A stretch of DNA of 64,000 bases from Methylobacterium oxalidis (GTDB lineage Bacteria; Pseudomonadota; Alphaproteobacteria; Rhizobiales; Beijerinckiaceae): NCBI RefSeq assembly GCF_007992195.1, contig NZ_BJZU01000027.1:55059-119058 (forward strand), given 5' to 3'. The position numbers were made by a program, and so were the translations under genes. Positions 16,396 to 25,988 of the stretch are shown piece after piece (within the stretch, counting starts at the first letter, position 1; each line of letters starts with the position of its first letter). The notes beneath the pieces were generated by a model. That model was not told the origin of the DNA, did no database searches, and saw only the letters and a program-made list of their open reading frames with translations.

Positions 16396-17430
16396 ATGAT
16401 CCGCAACCGCATCACCGACATCGCCGGCATCCGCGTCGGCCACGCGGGCGACGCGCGCCTCGCGAGCGGCACCACCGCGATCCTGTTCGAGACGCCCGCG
16501 GTCGCGGCCGTGGACGTGCGCGGCGGCGGCCCCGGCACCCGCGAGACCGACCTGCTCGATCCCGAGCGCACGGTGGAGGGCATCGACGCGCTGGTGCTCT
16601 CGGGCGGCTCGGCCTTCGGGCTCGACGCGGCGGCGGGCGTGGTCGCGTGGCTCGCGGAGACGGGGCGCGGCTTCGCGGTCGGCCCCGTGCGGGTGCCGAT
16701 CGTTCCGGGCGCCGTGCTGTTCGACCTCCTCAACGGCGGGGCCAAGGATTGGGGCCGCTACCCGCCCTACCGGGAGTTCGGCTACGCGGCGGCCGCGGGC
16801 GCGGCGGAGGATTTCCCGATCGGCTCGGTGGGGGCCGGCACGGGGGCGCGCACGGCCAACCTCAAGGGCGGCCTCGGCTCGGCCTCGGCGCGGGTCGAGG
16901 GCACGGCGTTCGGCGTCGGGGCGCTGGTGGCCGTCAACGCCTTCGGCCGGGCGACCGTCGGGGACGGCCCGCATTTCTGGGCTGCGCCCTACGAGCGGGA
17001 CGGGGAGTTCGGCGGCCTCGGCCTGCCCGCCGCGGTGCCGGAGGACGCCCTCGCCTTCCCGGCCCGGGGCCTGCCCGGAGCCAACACGACGCTCGCGGTG
17101 GTGGCGACCGACGCGCGCCTGACGAAGGCGCAGGCCAAGCGCCTCGCCGTGGCGGCGCAGACCGGCCTCGCCCGCGCGCTCAACCCCGTCCACACGCCGC
17201 TCGACGGCGACACCGTCTTCGCGGCCGCGACCGGACGGGTGCCGCTCGCCGATCCGGTGGTCGATCTCGCCCGGCTCGGGGACGCGGCCGCCCGCACCCT
17301 CGCCCGGGCGGTGGCGATCGGCGTGCACGCGGCGACCAGCCTGCCGGGCTCGGCCGTCACGCAGGCCGGGGCGCCCCCCTCCTATCTCGGCCTGCCGCCC
17401 GCGTGGCGGGACCGGTTCGGGGACGCGTGA
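16396..17430 (+). CDS. P1-family peptidase (DmpA/beta-peptidyl aminopeptidase-like), 344 aa
   Basis: The family matures by autoproteolysis into two chains and hydrolyses N-terminal residues from peptides, amides or beta-peptides. Seen here are VLSGGSAFGLDAA (residues 67-79), GTGARTANLKGGLGSA, and LPGANTTLAVVATDARLT. In that last block the cut is expected at N230/T231, freeing Thr231 as nucleophile where DmpA uses Ser. Start at ATG 16396 gives the usual N-terminus IRNRITDIAGIRVGHAGD. No signal peptide, so cytoplasmic. The 310 bp upstream are shared with the divergent HerA-like gene and contain a palindromic element. Confidence 0.9.
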   Translation: MIRNRITDIAGIRVGHAGDARLASGTTAILFETPAVAAVDVRGGGPGTRETDLLDPERTVEGIDALVLSGGSAFGLDAAAGVVAWLAETGRGFAVGPVRVPIVPGAVLFDLLNGGAKDWGRYPPYREFGYAAAAGAAEDFPIGSVGAGTGARTANLKGGLGSASARVEGTAFGVGALVAVNAFGRATVGDGPHFWAAPYERDGEFGGLGLPAAVPEDALAFPARGLPGANTTLAVVATDARLTKAQAKRLAVAAQTGLARALNPVHTPLDGDTVFAAATGRVPLADPVVDLARLGDAAARTLARAVAIGVHAATSLPGSAVTQAGAPPSYLGLPPAWRDRFGDA

Positions 17431-17433
17431 GGC

Positions 17434-17766
17434 TCAGCCGGCGCCGCCGGCCGCCTCGCCCGTCCCCTGGCCCGTCTCCTGGCCCGCCGCCTCCTCTCTG
17501 GCGTCGGCGAGGAGCTGGGCGAGGCCGGCATCGACCTCGGCCGCGAGCAGGCGCCGCTCGGCCTCGTTGAGGTCGCCGGCCCAGCCCCGCGCGCCGAAGC
17601 CCTCGGCGCAGCGCGCCCGCTCGGAGGCGAGATAGGCCTCCGTCTCGGCGGGCCGCGTCCGCATGGCGTGGACGAGGCCGAACCAGGCCGCGCGCTCCAC
17701 CACCGCGAGCCGCGCCCGCAGCCGGATGGCCACGGCCCGGTCCGGATCGATCTCCAGCTCGCTCAT
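17434..17766 (-). CDS. Hypothetical helical protein, 110 aa
   Basis: MSELEIDPDRAVAIRLRARL opens a mostly alpha-helical protein with WFGLVHAMRTRPAETEAYLA and DLNEAERRLLAAEVDAGLAQ as the structured core. The last 25 residues are Gly/Glu/Gln/Ala-rich with a GQETGQGTGEAAGG tail. The start is ATG 17764-17766; ribosome site weak. No family recognised. It converges on the P1-peptidase gene with a 3-bp gap and follows a small secreted protein gene by 19 bp, so it is probably the second gene of a two-gene transcript. Confidence 0.6.
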   Translation of the reverse strand: MSELEIDPDRAVAIRLRARLAVVERAAWFGLVHAMRTRPAETEAYLASERARCAEGFGARGWAGDLNEAERRLLAAEVDAGLAQLLADAREEAAGQETGQGTGEAAGGAG

Positions 17767-17785
17767 GTCCGGGATCCCGACGGGG

Positions 17786-17992
17786 TCAGCGCCGCTGCTC
17801 GCAGCGCGTCTTGACGTAGGTGCCCTTGTCCTCGCCGTGGCCGGCATTGGCCGCCAGGACCGGGCCCTGCACGAGGCATTCCTGCAGGGTGTGGGCCGGC
17901 CCCGTGATCACGTCGAGGGCGTTCTCGCGGCTGCAATCCGGGGCCTGGACCGAGGAGGCGCAGACGAGGGCGACGACGAGGATCTGGTTCAT
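17786..17992 (-). CDS. Secreted small protein with four cysteines, 68 aa
   Basis: GGAGGTGTC directly precedes ATG 17990-17992, an excellent ribosome site. MNQILVVALVCASSVQAPDC is a short signal peptide. The mature chain carries C20 (APDCSRENALDVI), C39 (LQECLVQGPVLAA) and C64 (KTRCEQRR). These may form disulfides in the periplasm; the fourth, C11, lies in the signal. An LVC...C pattern could alternatively mark a lipoprotein, but no clean lipobox is present. No characterised family recognised. Confidence 0.72.
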   Translation of the reverse strand: MNQILVVALVCASSVQAPDCSRENALDVITGPAHTLQECLVQGPVLAANAGHGEDKGTYVKTRCEQRR

Positions 17993-18179
17993 GACACCTC
18001 CGGGGACCCGTGGCCGGGACCGGCCGCCGGCGCCGTTGCCGGGACCGGACGGCTCCGGTGCGGACCGGTGCAGCGAGCCGGCAAGCCAAGCGGGCAGGCT
18101 GCGCGAAGGTTCCCGCCGTGCCCAGGGGCCTCGGCGCCGCAGGGCGGCGGCGACGCCTGCCTCCCCGCGTCCGGTCCGA

Positions 18180-18710
18180 TCACGACAGGACGGAATCGGT
18201 CCCCTCTGCCAGCGCCTCCCGGACCGCGGCCGGGTTCGCGGCGATCGTCCGCAGCAGGGAGCGGCTCGCCCGGTCCGGCTCGGAGCGGCCCTGCTCCCAG
18301 TTGCGCAGGGTCGAGAGGTCGAGGCCGAACGCGGCGGCGAACTCCTCCTGGGTCAGGCCCTGCCCCTCGCGGAGCCGGCGGACGTCGACGCGCGCGGGCG
18401 GCCCGTAGGCCGAGACCGCGACCTCGAGCTGGCCGAGATCGTGCCGCAGGCGGTCCCAGTCGTCGAGCCTCGGCAGGACGGCGACCGCGAGACCGTCGTC
18501 GAACAGCCGCGTCGCCGCGAGCCGTGCCGCGCGCAGGGAGAGGCCGCGCTCGGCCAGAACGAGGGCGAGCCCCGGTCCGTCAACGGCGTGGGGCCGGCCG
18601 CGCAGGACCACGGTGGCGGGTGATCCGGAGGGGACGCGGGAGACGTCCCGGACCTGCACCCGTCGTGCGGACGGCGCCGCTGACGACGGCCGATTCGATT
18701 CCGAGTTCAT
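18180..18710 (-). CDS. HigA/MqsA-like helix-turn-helix regulator, 176 aa
   Basis: Residues 110-170 form an XRE-type HTH: VRRLREGQGLTQEEFAAAF, GLDLSTLRNWEQGRSEPDRA, then SLLRTIAANPAAV. This is the arrangement of HigA- or MqsA-type antitoxins. Residues 15-100 are a separate N-terminal domain (RVQVRDVSRVPSG, RLFDDGLAVAVLPRLDDWDR) of unknown fold. GGGAGG six bases before ATG 18708-18710 decides the start even though it lies inside the upstream gene (131-bp overlap in another frame). It probably binds the palindrome at 18952-18970 and controls the pair. Whether this is a toxin-antitoxin module is inference. Confidence 0.75.
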   Translation of the reverse strand: MNSESNRPSSAAPSARRVQVRDVSRVPSGSPATVVLRGRPHAVDGPGLALVLAERGLSLRAARLAATRLFDDGLAVAVLPRLDDWDRLRHDLGQLEVAVSAYGPPARVDVRRLREGQGLTQEEFAAAFGLDLSTLRNWEQGRSEPDRASRSLLRTIAANPAAVREALAEGTDSVLS

Positions 18711-18921
18711 CGAGCACCTCCCGGAGGATGCGGCGCAGCCCGTGGAAGCCGAGATCGTTCGCCCCGAGCCCGACGCCGTGGACGTGGAGCCCATCGAGCA
18801 GCAGCCCGTCCTCGGAGAAGCCGATCTCGGCCATGACCTTCAGCGTGCCCTGCGGCAGGCGGACCAGGGCCACGATGATCGGCTCGTCGCTCTCGTCCCG
18901 GACGATCTCGATCCCGATCAT
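18580..18921 (-). CDS. Unknown partner of the HTH regulator, 113 aa
   Basis: MIGIEIVRDESDEPIIVALV and RLPQGTLKVMAEIGFSEDGL suggest alternating strands, followed by LLDGLHVHGVGLGANDLGFH and the helix GLRRILREVLDELGIE. The last 40 residues lie in DNA that also codes, in another frame, for the start of the HTH protein, and they read as arginine/proline-rich. The real domain therefore probably ends near residue 75-80. Start ATG 18919-18921 was chosen over an upstream ATG. No toxin family (RelE, HigB, MazF) is recognisable. First gene of the pair, 31 bp downstream of an operator-like palindrome. Confidence 0.6.
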   Translation of the reverse strand: MIGIEIVRDESDEPIIVALVRLPQGTLKVMAEIGFSEDGLLLDGLHVHGVGLGANDLGFHGLRRILREVLDELGIESAVVSGAVRTTGAGPGRLPRPLRITRHRGPARPAPRR

Positions 18922-18951
18922 GGTTCCCGCCGCGCCGGCACGGGCAACGAT

Positions 18952-18970
18952 GCTACGCAACTTGCGTAGC
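18952..18970. promoter_or_regulatory. Perfect 9-1-9 palindrome, putative operator
   Basis: GCTACGCAA-C-TTGCGTAGC is a perfect inverted repeat with a one-base centre, 31 bp upstream of the first codon of the unknown/HTH pair. Its position and symmetry fit autoregulation by the HTH protein. Confidence 0.7.
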
Positions 18971-18996
18971 GACGTCCACCCGCCCCGCCGCCCGCC

Positions 18997-21372
<2,376 letters not shown>

Positions 21373-21457
21373 CGCTCGTCCCGGTACGCATCGGCGGACG
21401 CTTCGACGCGCGCCCGCACCTTCAGAATGTAGGCGGACCGCCCAACCGTTCCCCGCC

Positions 21458-22372
21458 TCACGGCGCCCCGCCCCGCGTCGTGCCGTCCGGCGGCGTGCCG
21501 TCCGGCGCGCCCCTGCGCCGCGCGGCGCGCCAGGAATCGGCGGCGTAGAGGGCGAGCGCGATCCAGATCAGGCCGAACATCGGCAGCTGGTGGGGGGCGA
21601 CGCGCTCGCCGAAGGCGAGCACGCTCAGGGCGAGGAGGCAGGTCGGGGCGAGGTACTGCAGGAGGCCGAGGGTGGCGAGCCGCAGCCGCTCGGCGGCCGC
21701 CGCGAACCAGATCAGCGGCAGCGCCGTCGTCACGCCGGTGAGCACGAGGAGGAGGACCAGTCCGGGCTCGCGCGGGCTCGGCTCCGGGGTGAGGGCCCAG
21801 TAGCCGAGCGCCACGGGGGCGAGGAGCAGGGTCTCGGCCAGGAAGCCGAGGGTGGGATCGACCCCCACGACCTTCCGGATCAGGCCGTAGAGCGAGAAGC
21901 TGAGGGCGAGCGCCAGCGCCACCCAGGGCAGCGTCCCGGCCAGGACGACGGCGGTGAGCACGCCGAGGCTCGCGATGCCGACCGCGAGCGCCTGGACCGG
22001 GCGCAGGCGCTCCTTGAGGACGAGGGCGCCGAGGCCGACGCTGACCAGGGGGTTGATGTAGTAGCCGAGGCTCGCGTCGAGGATGCGCCCCTCGGCCACC
22101 GCCTGCAGGTAGAGGAGCCAGTTCGCGGCGATGAGCGCCGCCGAGAGCGCGAGCAGGGCGTGCCGGGGCCGCCAGGGCGCCGGCCAGGGGATCGGGGCCG
22201 GCGCGGACCGGCGCGCCCGCCACAGGAGCACGAGCCCGAGGGCGAACAGGCTCGACCAGACGATGCGCTGGGCGAGGATGAGGCCGGGGCTCACGGCGCC
22301 GAGCAGCCGGAAGTGCAGCGGGACGACGAGACCCCAGCTCAGATAGGCGCCGAGCGCGTAGACGAGCCCCAC
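21458..22372 (-). CDS. rarD: RarD/EamA-family transporter, 304 aa
   Basis: Ten hydrophobic segments in two EamA repeats, with the RarD signature [20 protein letters not shown], then [19 protein letters not shown] and [20 protein letters not shown], and [19 protein letters not shown] in the second half. RarD proteins are inner-membrane drug/metabolite exporters; the first member was linked to chloramphenicol tolerance, and the natural substrate is unknown. GTG 22370-22372 with AAGG five bases upstream gives the family start. ATG 22423 would add 17 residues without a ribosome site. The C-terminal 20 residues ([14 protein letters not shown]) contain a 15-bp imperfect duplication. Confidence 0.88.
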   Translation of the reverse strand: MGLVYALGAYLSWGLVVPLHFRLLGAVSPGLILAQRIVWSSLFALGLVLLWRARRSAPAPIPWPAPWRPRHALLALSAALIAANWLLYLQAVAEGRILDASLGYYINPLVSVGLGALVLKERLRPVQALAVGIASLGVLTAVVLAGTLPWVALALALSFSLYGLIRKVVGVDPTLGFLAETLLLAPVALGYWALTPEPSPREPGLVLLLVLTGVTTALPLIWFAAAAERLRLATLGLLQYLAPTCLLALSVLAFGERVAPHQLPMFGLIWIALALYAADSWRAARRRGAPDGTPPDGTTRGGAP

Positions 22373-22484
22373 CGTGCCTTCCCCCGCCGCGCGAGCGCCC
22401 GCCACCCGGGGCGGGCCACGCATACAGGATTCGCGCGCGGTTTTCCGGGCGGACGGCGCATGCCGCGGACAGCGCGGGCCGCGC

Positions 22485-22763
22485 TCAGCGCCTCTGCGGG
22501 GCGATCGGGTCGCCGCGCATGAGGGCGTGCAGGCGCTCCGTGTCGAACCCGTTCGGGATCTTCGGGGCCGCGGCCTTCGGCGGGGGCGCCGCCTCCTTCG
22601 GGGCCGGCAGGATCGAGCCGGTGGCGGAGGGCTCGGGCACGGGCGCGCGGACGAGGACGGGCGCGGAGCGGGGATGGTCGAGCCGGTCGGCGCAGGCGAA
22701 GCCGACGATGCCCGCGCAGAGGGCGAAGGCGGAGCCGAGGGCGAGGTGACGCAGGATACGCAA
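22485..22763 (-). CDS. Membrane-anchored hypothetical protein, 92 aa
   Basis: TTG 22761-22763 is the most plausible start: the chain then begins LRILRHLALGSAFALCAGIV, a basic stretch plus a membrane helix or uncleaved signal. A Pro/Ala-rich periplasmic region follows, ending FDTERLHALMRGDPIAPQRR. The longer frame upstream is arginine-rich and unlikely. No family recognised and the start is the weak point of this call. The gene lies between convergent rarD and the divergent metC promoter region. Confidence 0.5.
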   Translation of the reverse strand: MRILRHLALGSAFALCAGIVGFACADRLDHPRSAPVLVRAPVPEPSATGSILPAPKEAAPPPKAAAPKIPNGFDTERLHALMRGDPIAPQRR

Positions 22764-22989
22764 GGCAGACCGGACCCGGATACGCGACTGCCCGGCAGGA
22801 TAGGCGCCGCCCGTTAACGAAGCGGAACCCGCGCGCGACACACGCGACGATTGCGCGAGGGGGGGGCGCGGCGGCCCGGACCGGACCGGCCCGCTTGACC
22901 GCGCGCCCTGCCCCGGGCTTCGGTTGCGCCGCAACGGCCCGCGCCGCCCCGAAGACGGTCCCGAGCCTCGAAGAGTGCCCCGAGCTCCC

Positions 22990-24180
22990 ATGTCGAAGAC
23001 CCCGCCCCGCGACCCCGCCCGCTTCCGGCCCGCGACCCGCCTCGTCCACGCGGGGCGCGACCCGTCCGCCCAGCACGGCTTCGTCAACACGCCGATCTAC
23101 CGCGGCTCGACGGTGCTCTACCCGACCTACGACGACATCCAGCACCGGCGCGGGCGCTACAATTACGGGACCTCGGCGACGCCGACGATGGACGCGCTGA
23201 CCGACGCCTGGACGGAGCTCTCGGGGGCGGCCGGCACGGTGGTGACGCCCTCCGGCCTCGCCGCCCTCACGGTCGCGCTGATGGCGAGCGTCTCGGCGGG
23301 CGACCACCTGCTCGTGACCGATTCCGCCTACCGCCCGACCCGCCAGTTCTGCGACGGGGTGCTCGCCCGCTACGGCGTCGCCGTGGAGTACTACGACCCG
23401 ACCCTCGGCGCCGGCATCGCGGCCCTGATGCGGGAGAACACGCGGGCCGTGCTCGTGGAGGCGCCGGGCTCGCAGAGCTTCGAGATGCAGGACGTGCCGG
23501 CCATCGCCGAGGTCGTGCACGCGCGCGGCGGCACGGTGATCATGGACAACACCTGGGCGACGCCGCTCCTGTTCCCGCCCCACGAGCGGGGCGTCGACAT
23601 CGCGGTGGAGGCCGGCACCAAGTATCTCAGCGGCGGCTCGGACCTCCTGATCGGGCTCACCTCGGCGAACCGGAAGCACTTCCCGGCGGTGCGGCGCACC
23701 TTCGACCACTTCGCCATGTGCGCGGGCCCGGAGGACATCTTCCTGGCGCTGCGGGGCCTGCGCACCATGAGCCTGCGGCTGCGCGAGCACGGCCGCCAGG
23801 GCCTCGGGATGGCGCGCTGGCTGCAGGCGCGGCCCGAGGTGCTGCGGGTGCTGCACCCGGGCCTGCCGGAGGATCCCGGCCACGCCGTCTGGCGGCGGGA
23901 CTTCTCCGGCGCCTCCGGCCTGTTCGGCGTCATCCTGAAGCCCGTCCCCGAGGCGGCGGTCGCCGCGATGCTAGACGGCCTGGAATTGTTCGGGATGGGC
24001 TTCTCCTGGGGCGGCTTCGAGAGCCTCGTCATCCCCTTCGACTGCGCCCCCTACCGCACCGCGACCCGCTGGGCGCCCGGCGGCCCGGCCCTGCGCTTCC
24101 ACATCGGGCTCGAGGACGTCGAGGACCTGAAGGCGGACCTCGAGGCCGGCTTCGCGCGGCTGCGGCAGGCGGCGGGGTGA
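22990..24180 (+). CDS. metC: Cystathionine beta-lyase, PLP-dependent, 396 aa
   Basis: A Cys/Met metabolism PLP enzyme. The Schiff-base lysine is K211 in EAGTKYLSGGSDLL, and the PLP-contacting segments SGLAALTVALMA and VIMDNTWATPLLF are clear. The N-terminal motif TRLVHAGRDPSAQHGFVNTP and C-terminal GFSWGGFESLVIPF are typical of the MetC branch, which cleaves cystathionine to homocysteine, pyruvate and ammonia in methionine synthesis. Start ATG 22990 gives the normal length; the longer frame is noncoding-like. Cytoplasmic tetramer expected. Monocistronic: it converges on the PNPOx-like gene with a 7-bp gap. Confidence 0.92.
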   Translation: MSKTPPRDPARFRPATRLVHAGRDPSAQHGFVNTPIYRGSTVLYPTYDDIQHRRGRYNYGTSATPTMDALTDAWTELSGAAGTVVTPSGLAALTVALMASVSAGDHLLVTDSAYRPTRQFCDGVLARYGVAVEYYDPTLGAGIAALMRENTRAVLVEAPGSQSFEMQDVPAIAEVVHARGGTVIMDNTWATPLLFPPHERGVDIAVEAGTKYLSGGSDLLIGLTSANRKHFPAVRRTFDHFAMCAGPEDIFLALRGLRTMSLRLREHGRQGLGMARWLQARPEVLRVLHPGLPEDPGHAVWRRDFSGASGLFGVILKPVPEAAVAAMLDGLELFGMGFSWGGFESLVIPFDCAPYRTATRWAPGGPALRFHIGLEDVEDLKADLEAGFARLRQAAG

Positions 24181-24187
24181 GGTGCCC

Positions 24188-24790
24188 TCACGGGGCCAGC
24201 CACGTCCCCGTCCAGCCCTTCTCCGTCCGCCGCCAGCCGGCGCGGCGGTGGCCGCGGCGGTCGAGATAGAGGAAGTCGAGGCGCTCGGCCCGCACGAGGA
24301 GCGCGCAGAAGTTCGGGCGCCCGATTGTGAGGGCGGCCTCCGCGTCCGGCTGCGCGTAGGCGCCGCCCCGCGGCAGCGGCGTGCCGGGGGCGGGGTCGAT
24401 GCCGTAGCAGACCCGGCTCATCGGCTGGCTCGCCGCCCAGGCGGCCTCGGCCGTCGCGTCGTCCGCGTGCAGGCCGGCCGTGCCCTCGATCCGGATCTGC
24501 ACCGTGCTCTCGGGGTCGTAGGCGTGGAGCGCGCAGGACGCCCGCGCCGCGAGCTCGGCCGCCTTGTCCGAGCGCCGGTCGCAGTGGATCCGGAGCGTCC
24601 CGGTGGCGCGCTCGGCCGCCCGCAGCACCACCGTGCGCACCCGCGGCCGGCCCGCCGCGTCCACGGTGGCGAGGCTCGGCGTGTGGAAGGCGGAGCGGCC
24701 GCGCTCCACCCCCTCCGCGAGGAGGCGCCAGAGCGCGTCCTCCGCCGCGGCGAGATCCTCGTGGAAGGGCGGCAGCGGCGCGTGCTCCAT
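24188..24790 (-). CDS. Pyridoxamine 5'-phosphate oxidase-like flavin-binding protein, 200 aa
   Basis: A split-barrel FMN-binding fold of the Alr4036/PNPOx-like group. AFHTPSLATVDAAGRPRVRT and VVLRAAE make the FMN phosphate site, IHCDRRSDKAAELAA the next strand-helix, and PNFCALLVRAERLDFLYLDR the C-terminal strand pair. The final GWRRTEKGWTGTWLAP matches the family end. True PdxH makes pyridoxal phosphate; whether this relative does is unclear. It is the last gene of a minus-strand operon (2-bp gap from the LAB_N gene), though its function seems unrelated to the glycosylation genes before it. Confidence 0.82.
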   Translation of the reverse strand: MEHAPLPPFHEDLAAAEDALWRLLAEGVERGRSAFHTPSLATVDAAGRPRVRTVVLRAAERATGTLRIHCDRRSDKAAELAARASCALHAYDPESTVQIRIEGTAGLHADDATAEAAWAASQPMSRVCYGIDPAPGTPLPRGGAYAQPDAEAALTIGRPNFCALLVRAERLDFLYLDRRGHRRAGWRRTEKGWTGTWLAP

Positions 24791-24792
24791 CG

Positions 24793-25131
24793 TCAGCCGC
24801 CTCCCCCGGTCCGGGCGCGGCGGCGCTCGCGGAAGATCAGGGCGAGGTTGCGCAGGTAGATCCCCGTGGAGAGCCCCTGCCCGATGATGATCACGGGCTC
24901 CTTGCGCACGAAGCCGTAGGCGAGCGTCATCAGGCCGCCGAGGATCGACAGGAACCAGAACGAGAGCGGCATCACGCTGCGCCCCGCCCGCTCGCTGGCG
25001 ATCCACTGCAGGATGAAGCGCGAGCCGAACACCAGCTGCGCCAGGATGCCGAAGACGAGCCAGAAATCGAAGCGGGTGACGAACACGTCGTAGAAGTAGC
25101 CCCGCAGGTGGTCCGAGATCTCGATCAGCAT
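24793..25131 (-). CDS. LAB_N (lipid-A-disaccharide synthase N-terminal domain) membrane protein, 112 aa
   Basis: The whole protein is a stand-alone LAB_N domain with three membrane helices (FDFWLVFGILAQLVFGSRFI, MPLSFWFLSILGGLMTLAYG, VIIIGQGLSTGIYLRNLALI). The motif FILQWIASERAGRSVMPLSF is diagnostic. Such small proteins accompany prenyl-phosphate sugar synthases and may help flip or present lipid-linked sugars, much as ArnE/ArnF do for aminoarabinose; this is inference. Start ATG 25129-25131 overlaps the upstream GT2 gene by 7 bp, implying coupled translation. Inner membrane. Confidence 0.85.
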   Translation of the reverse strand: MLIEISDHLRGYFYDVFVTRFDFWLVFGILAQLVFGSRFILQWIASERAGRSVMPLSFWFLSILGGLMTLAYGFVRKEPVIIIGQGLSTGIYLRNLALIFRERRRARTGGGG

Positions 25132-25988
25132 GGCCGCGCTCCGGGGATTGCGGCCTCGGGGGCGATCGGGGGGATGATCTCGGGGCCGATCTCGGGGGTG
25201 CCGACCTCGGCGACGGCGGGCGTCGCGCGCTTGCGGCGGATCAGCCACCAGACCCCGGCGAGGTCGAGGAGGCCGACCCAGAGCCGGTCGAACAGGCCGT
25301 AGTTCGAGGTGCCGGTGAGGCGAGGCCGGTCGACCACGTCGCGGTGGACGACGGCGTAGCCCTCGCGGGCGACGAGGGCCGGCATGAAGCGGTGGAGCGC
25401 GTCGAAATACGGCAGCCGCAGGTAGACGGCGCGGCGGAACACCTTGAGGCCGCAGCCGGTGTCGCGGGTGGCGTCGCGCAGGATGCGGCCCCGGACCCCG
25501 TTGGCGATGCGCGACTGCAGCATCTTGAAGGGCCCGTCCTTGCGGCCGGTGCGCTGCCCCTGCGCGAGGCCGGCGCCGGGCCCCGCCTGCTCCAGCGCCG
25601 CCACGAGCGCCGGGATGAAGGCGGGATCGTTCTGGCCGTCGCCGTCGAGGGTCGCGACGAGGCCGCCGCGGGCGGCAGCGACGCCGCTCCGCACCGCGGC
25701 GCTCTGGCCGGCGCTCGCCGCGTGCCGCAGCACGCGCAGCCAGGGCCTCCCGGCGCGGGCCTCGGCGAGGCGCTCGGGCGTCGCGTCGGTGGAGCCGTCG
25801 TCGACGTAGACCACCTCGAAGGGGGCGAGCCCCGCGCAGGCGGCCTCGATCTCGGCGATGAGCGCCGCGATGTTGCCGGCCTCGTTGCGCACCGGCACCA
25901 CGACCGTGAGGCGGGGATCGGCGGCGGGGTGCGTGTCGGCGCTCATGACCGGGTTCCGGACCGGGTGTTCGGGCATCGGCTGCGTCAC
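25125..25988 (-). CDS. GT2 glycosyltransferase, polyprenyl-phosphate sugar synthase type (ArnC/DPM1-like), 287 aa
   Basis: GT-A fold with LTVVVPVRNEAGNIAALIAE, VYVDDGSTDATPE (nucleotide-sugar Asp), the central DGDGQNDPAFIPALV motif, and GQRTGRKDGPFKMLQSRIAN. The family moves a sugar from a nucleotide donor to undecaprenyl phosphate on the cytoplasmic face. Unlike ArnC there are no two C-terminal membrane helices, only a weak one (WVGLLDLAGVWWLIRRK), so the adjacent LAB_N protein may provide the membrane part. The start GTG 25986-25988 overlaps the stop of the ArnT-like gene by 4 bp (GTGA). Confidence 0.88.
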   Translation of the reverse strand: MTQPMPEHPVRNPVMSADTHPAADPRLTVVVPVRNEAGNIAALIAEIEAACAGLAPFEVVYVDDGSTDATPERLAEARAGRPWLRVLRHAASAGQSAAVRSGVAAARGGLVATLDGDGQNDPAFIPALVAALEQAGPGAGLAQGQRTGRKDGPFKMLQSRIANGVRGRILRDATRDTGCGLKVFRRAVYLRLPYFDALHRFMPALVAREGYAVVHRDVVDRPRLTGTSNYGLFDRLWVGLLDLAGVWWLIRRKRATPAVAEVGTPEIGPEIIPPIAPEAAIPGARPC

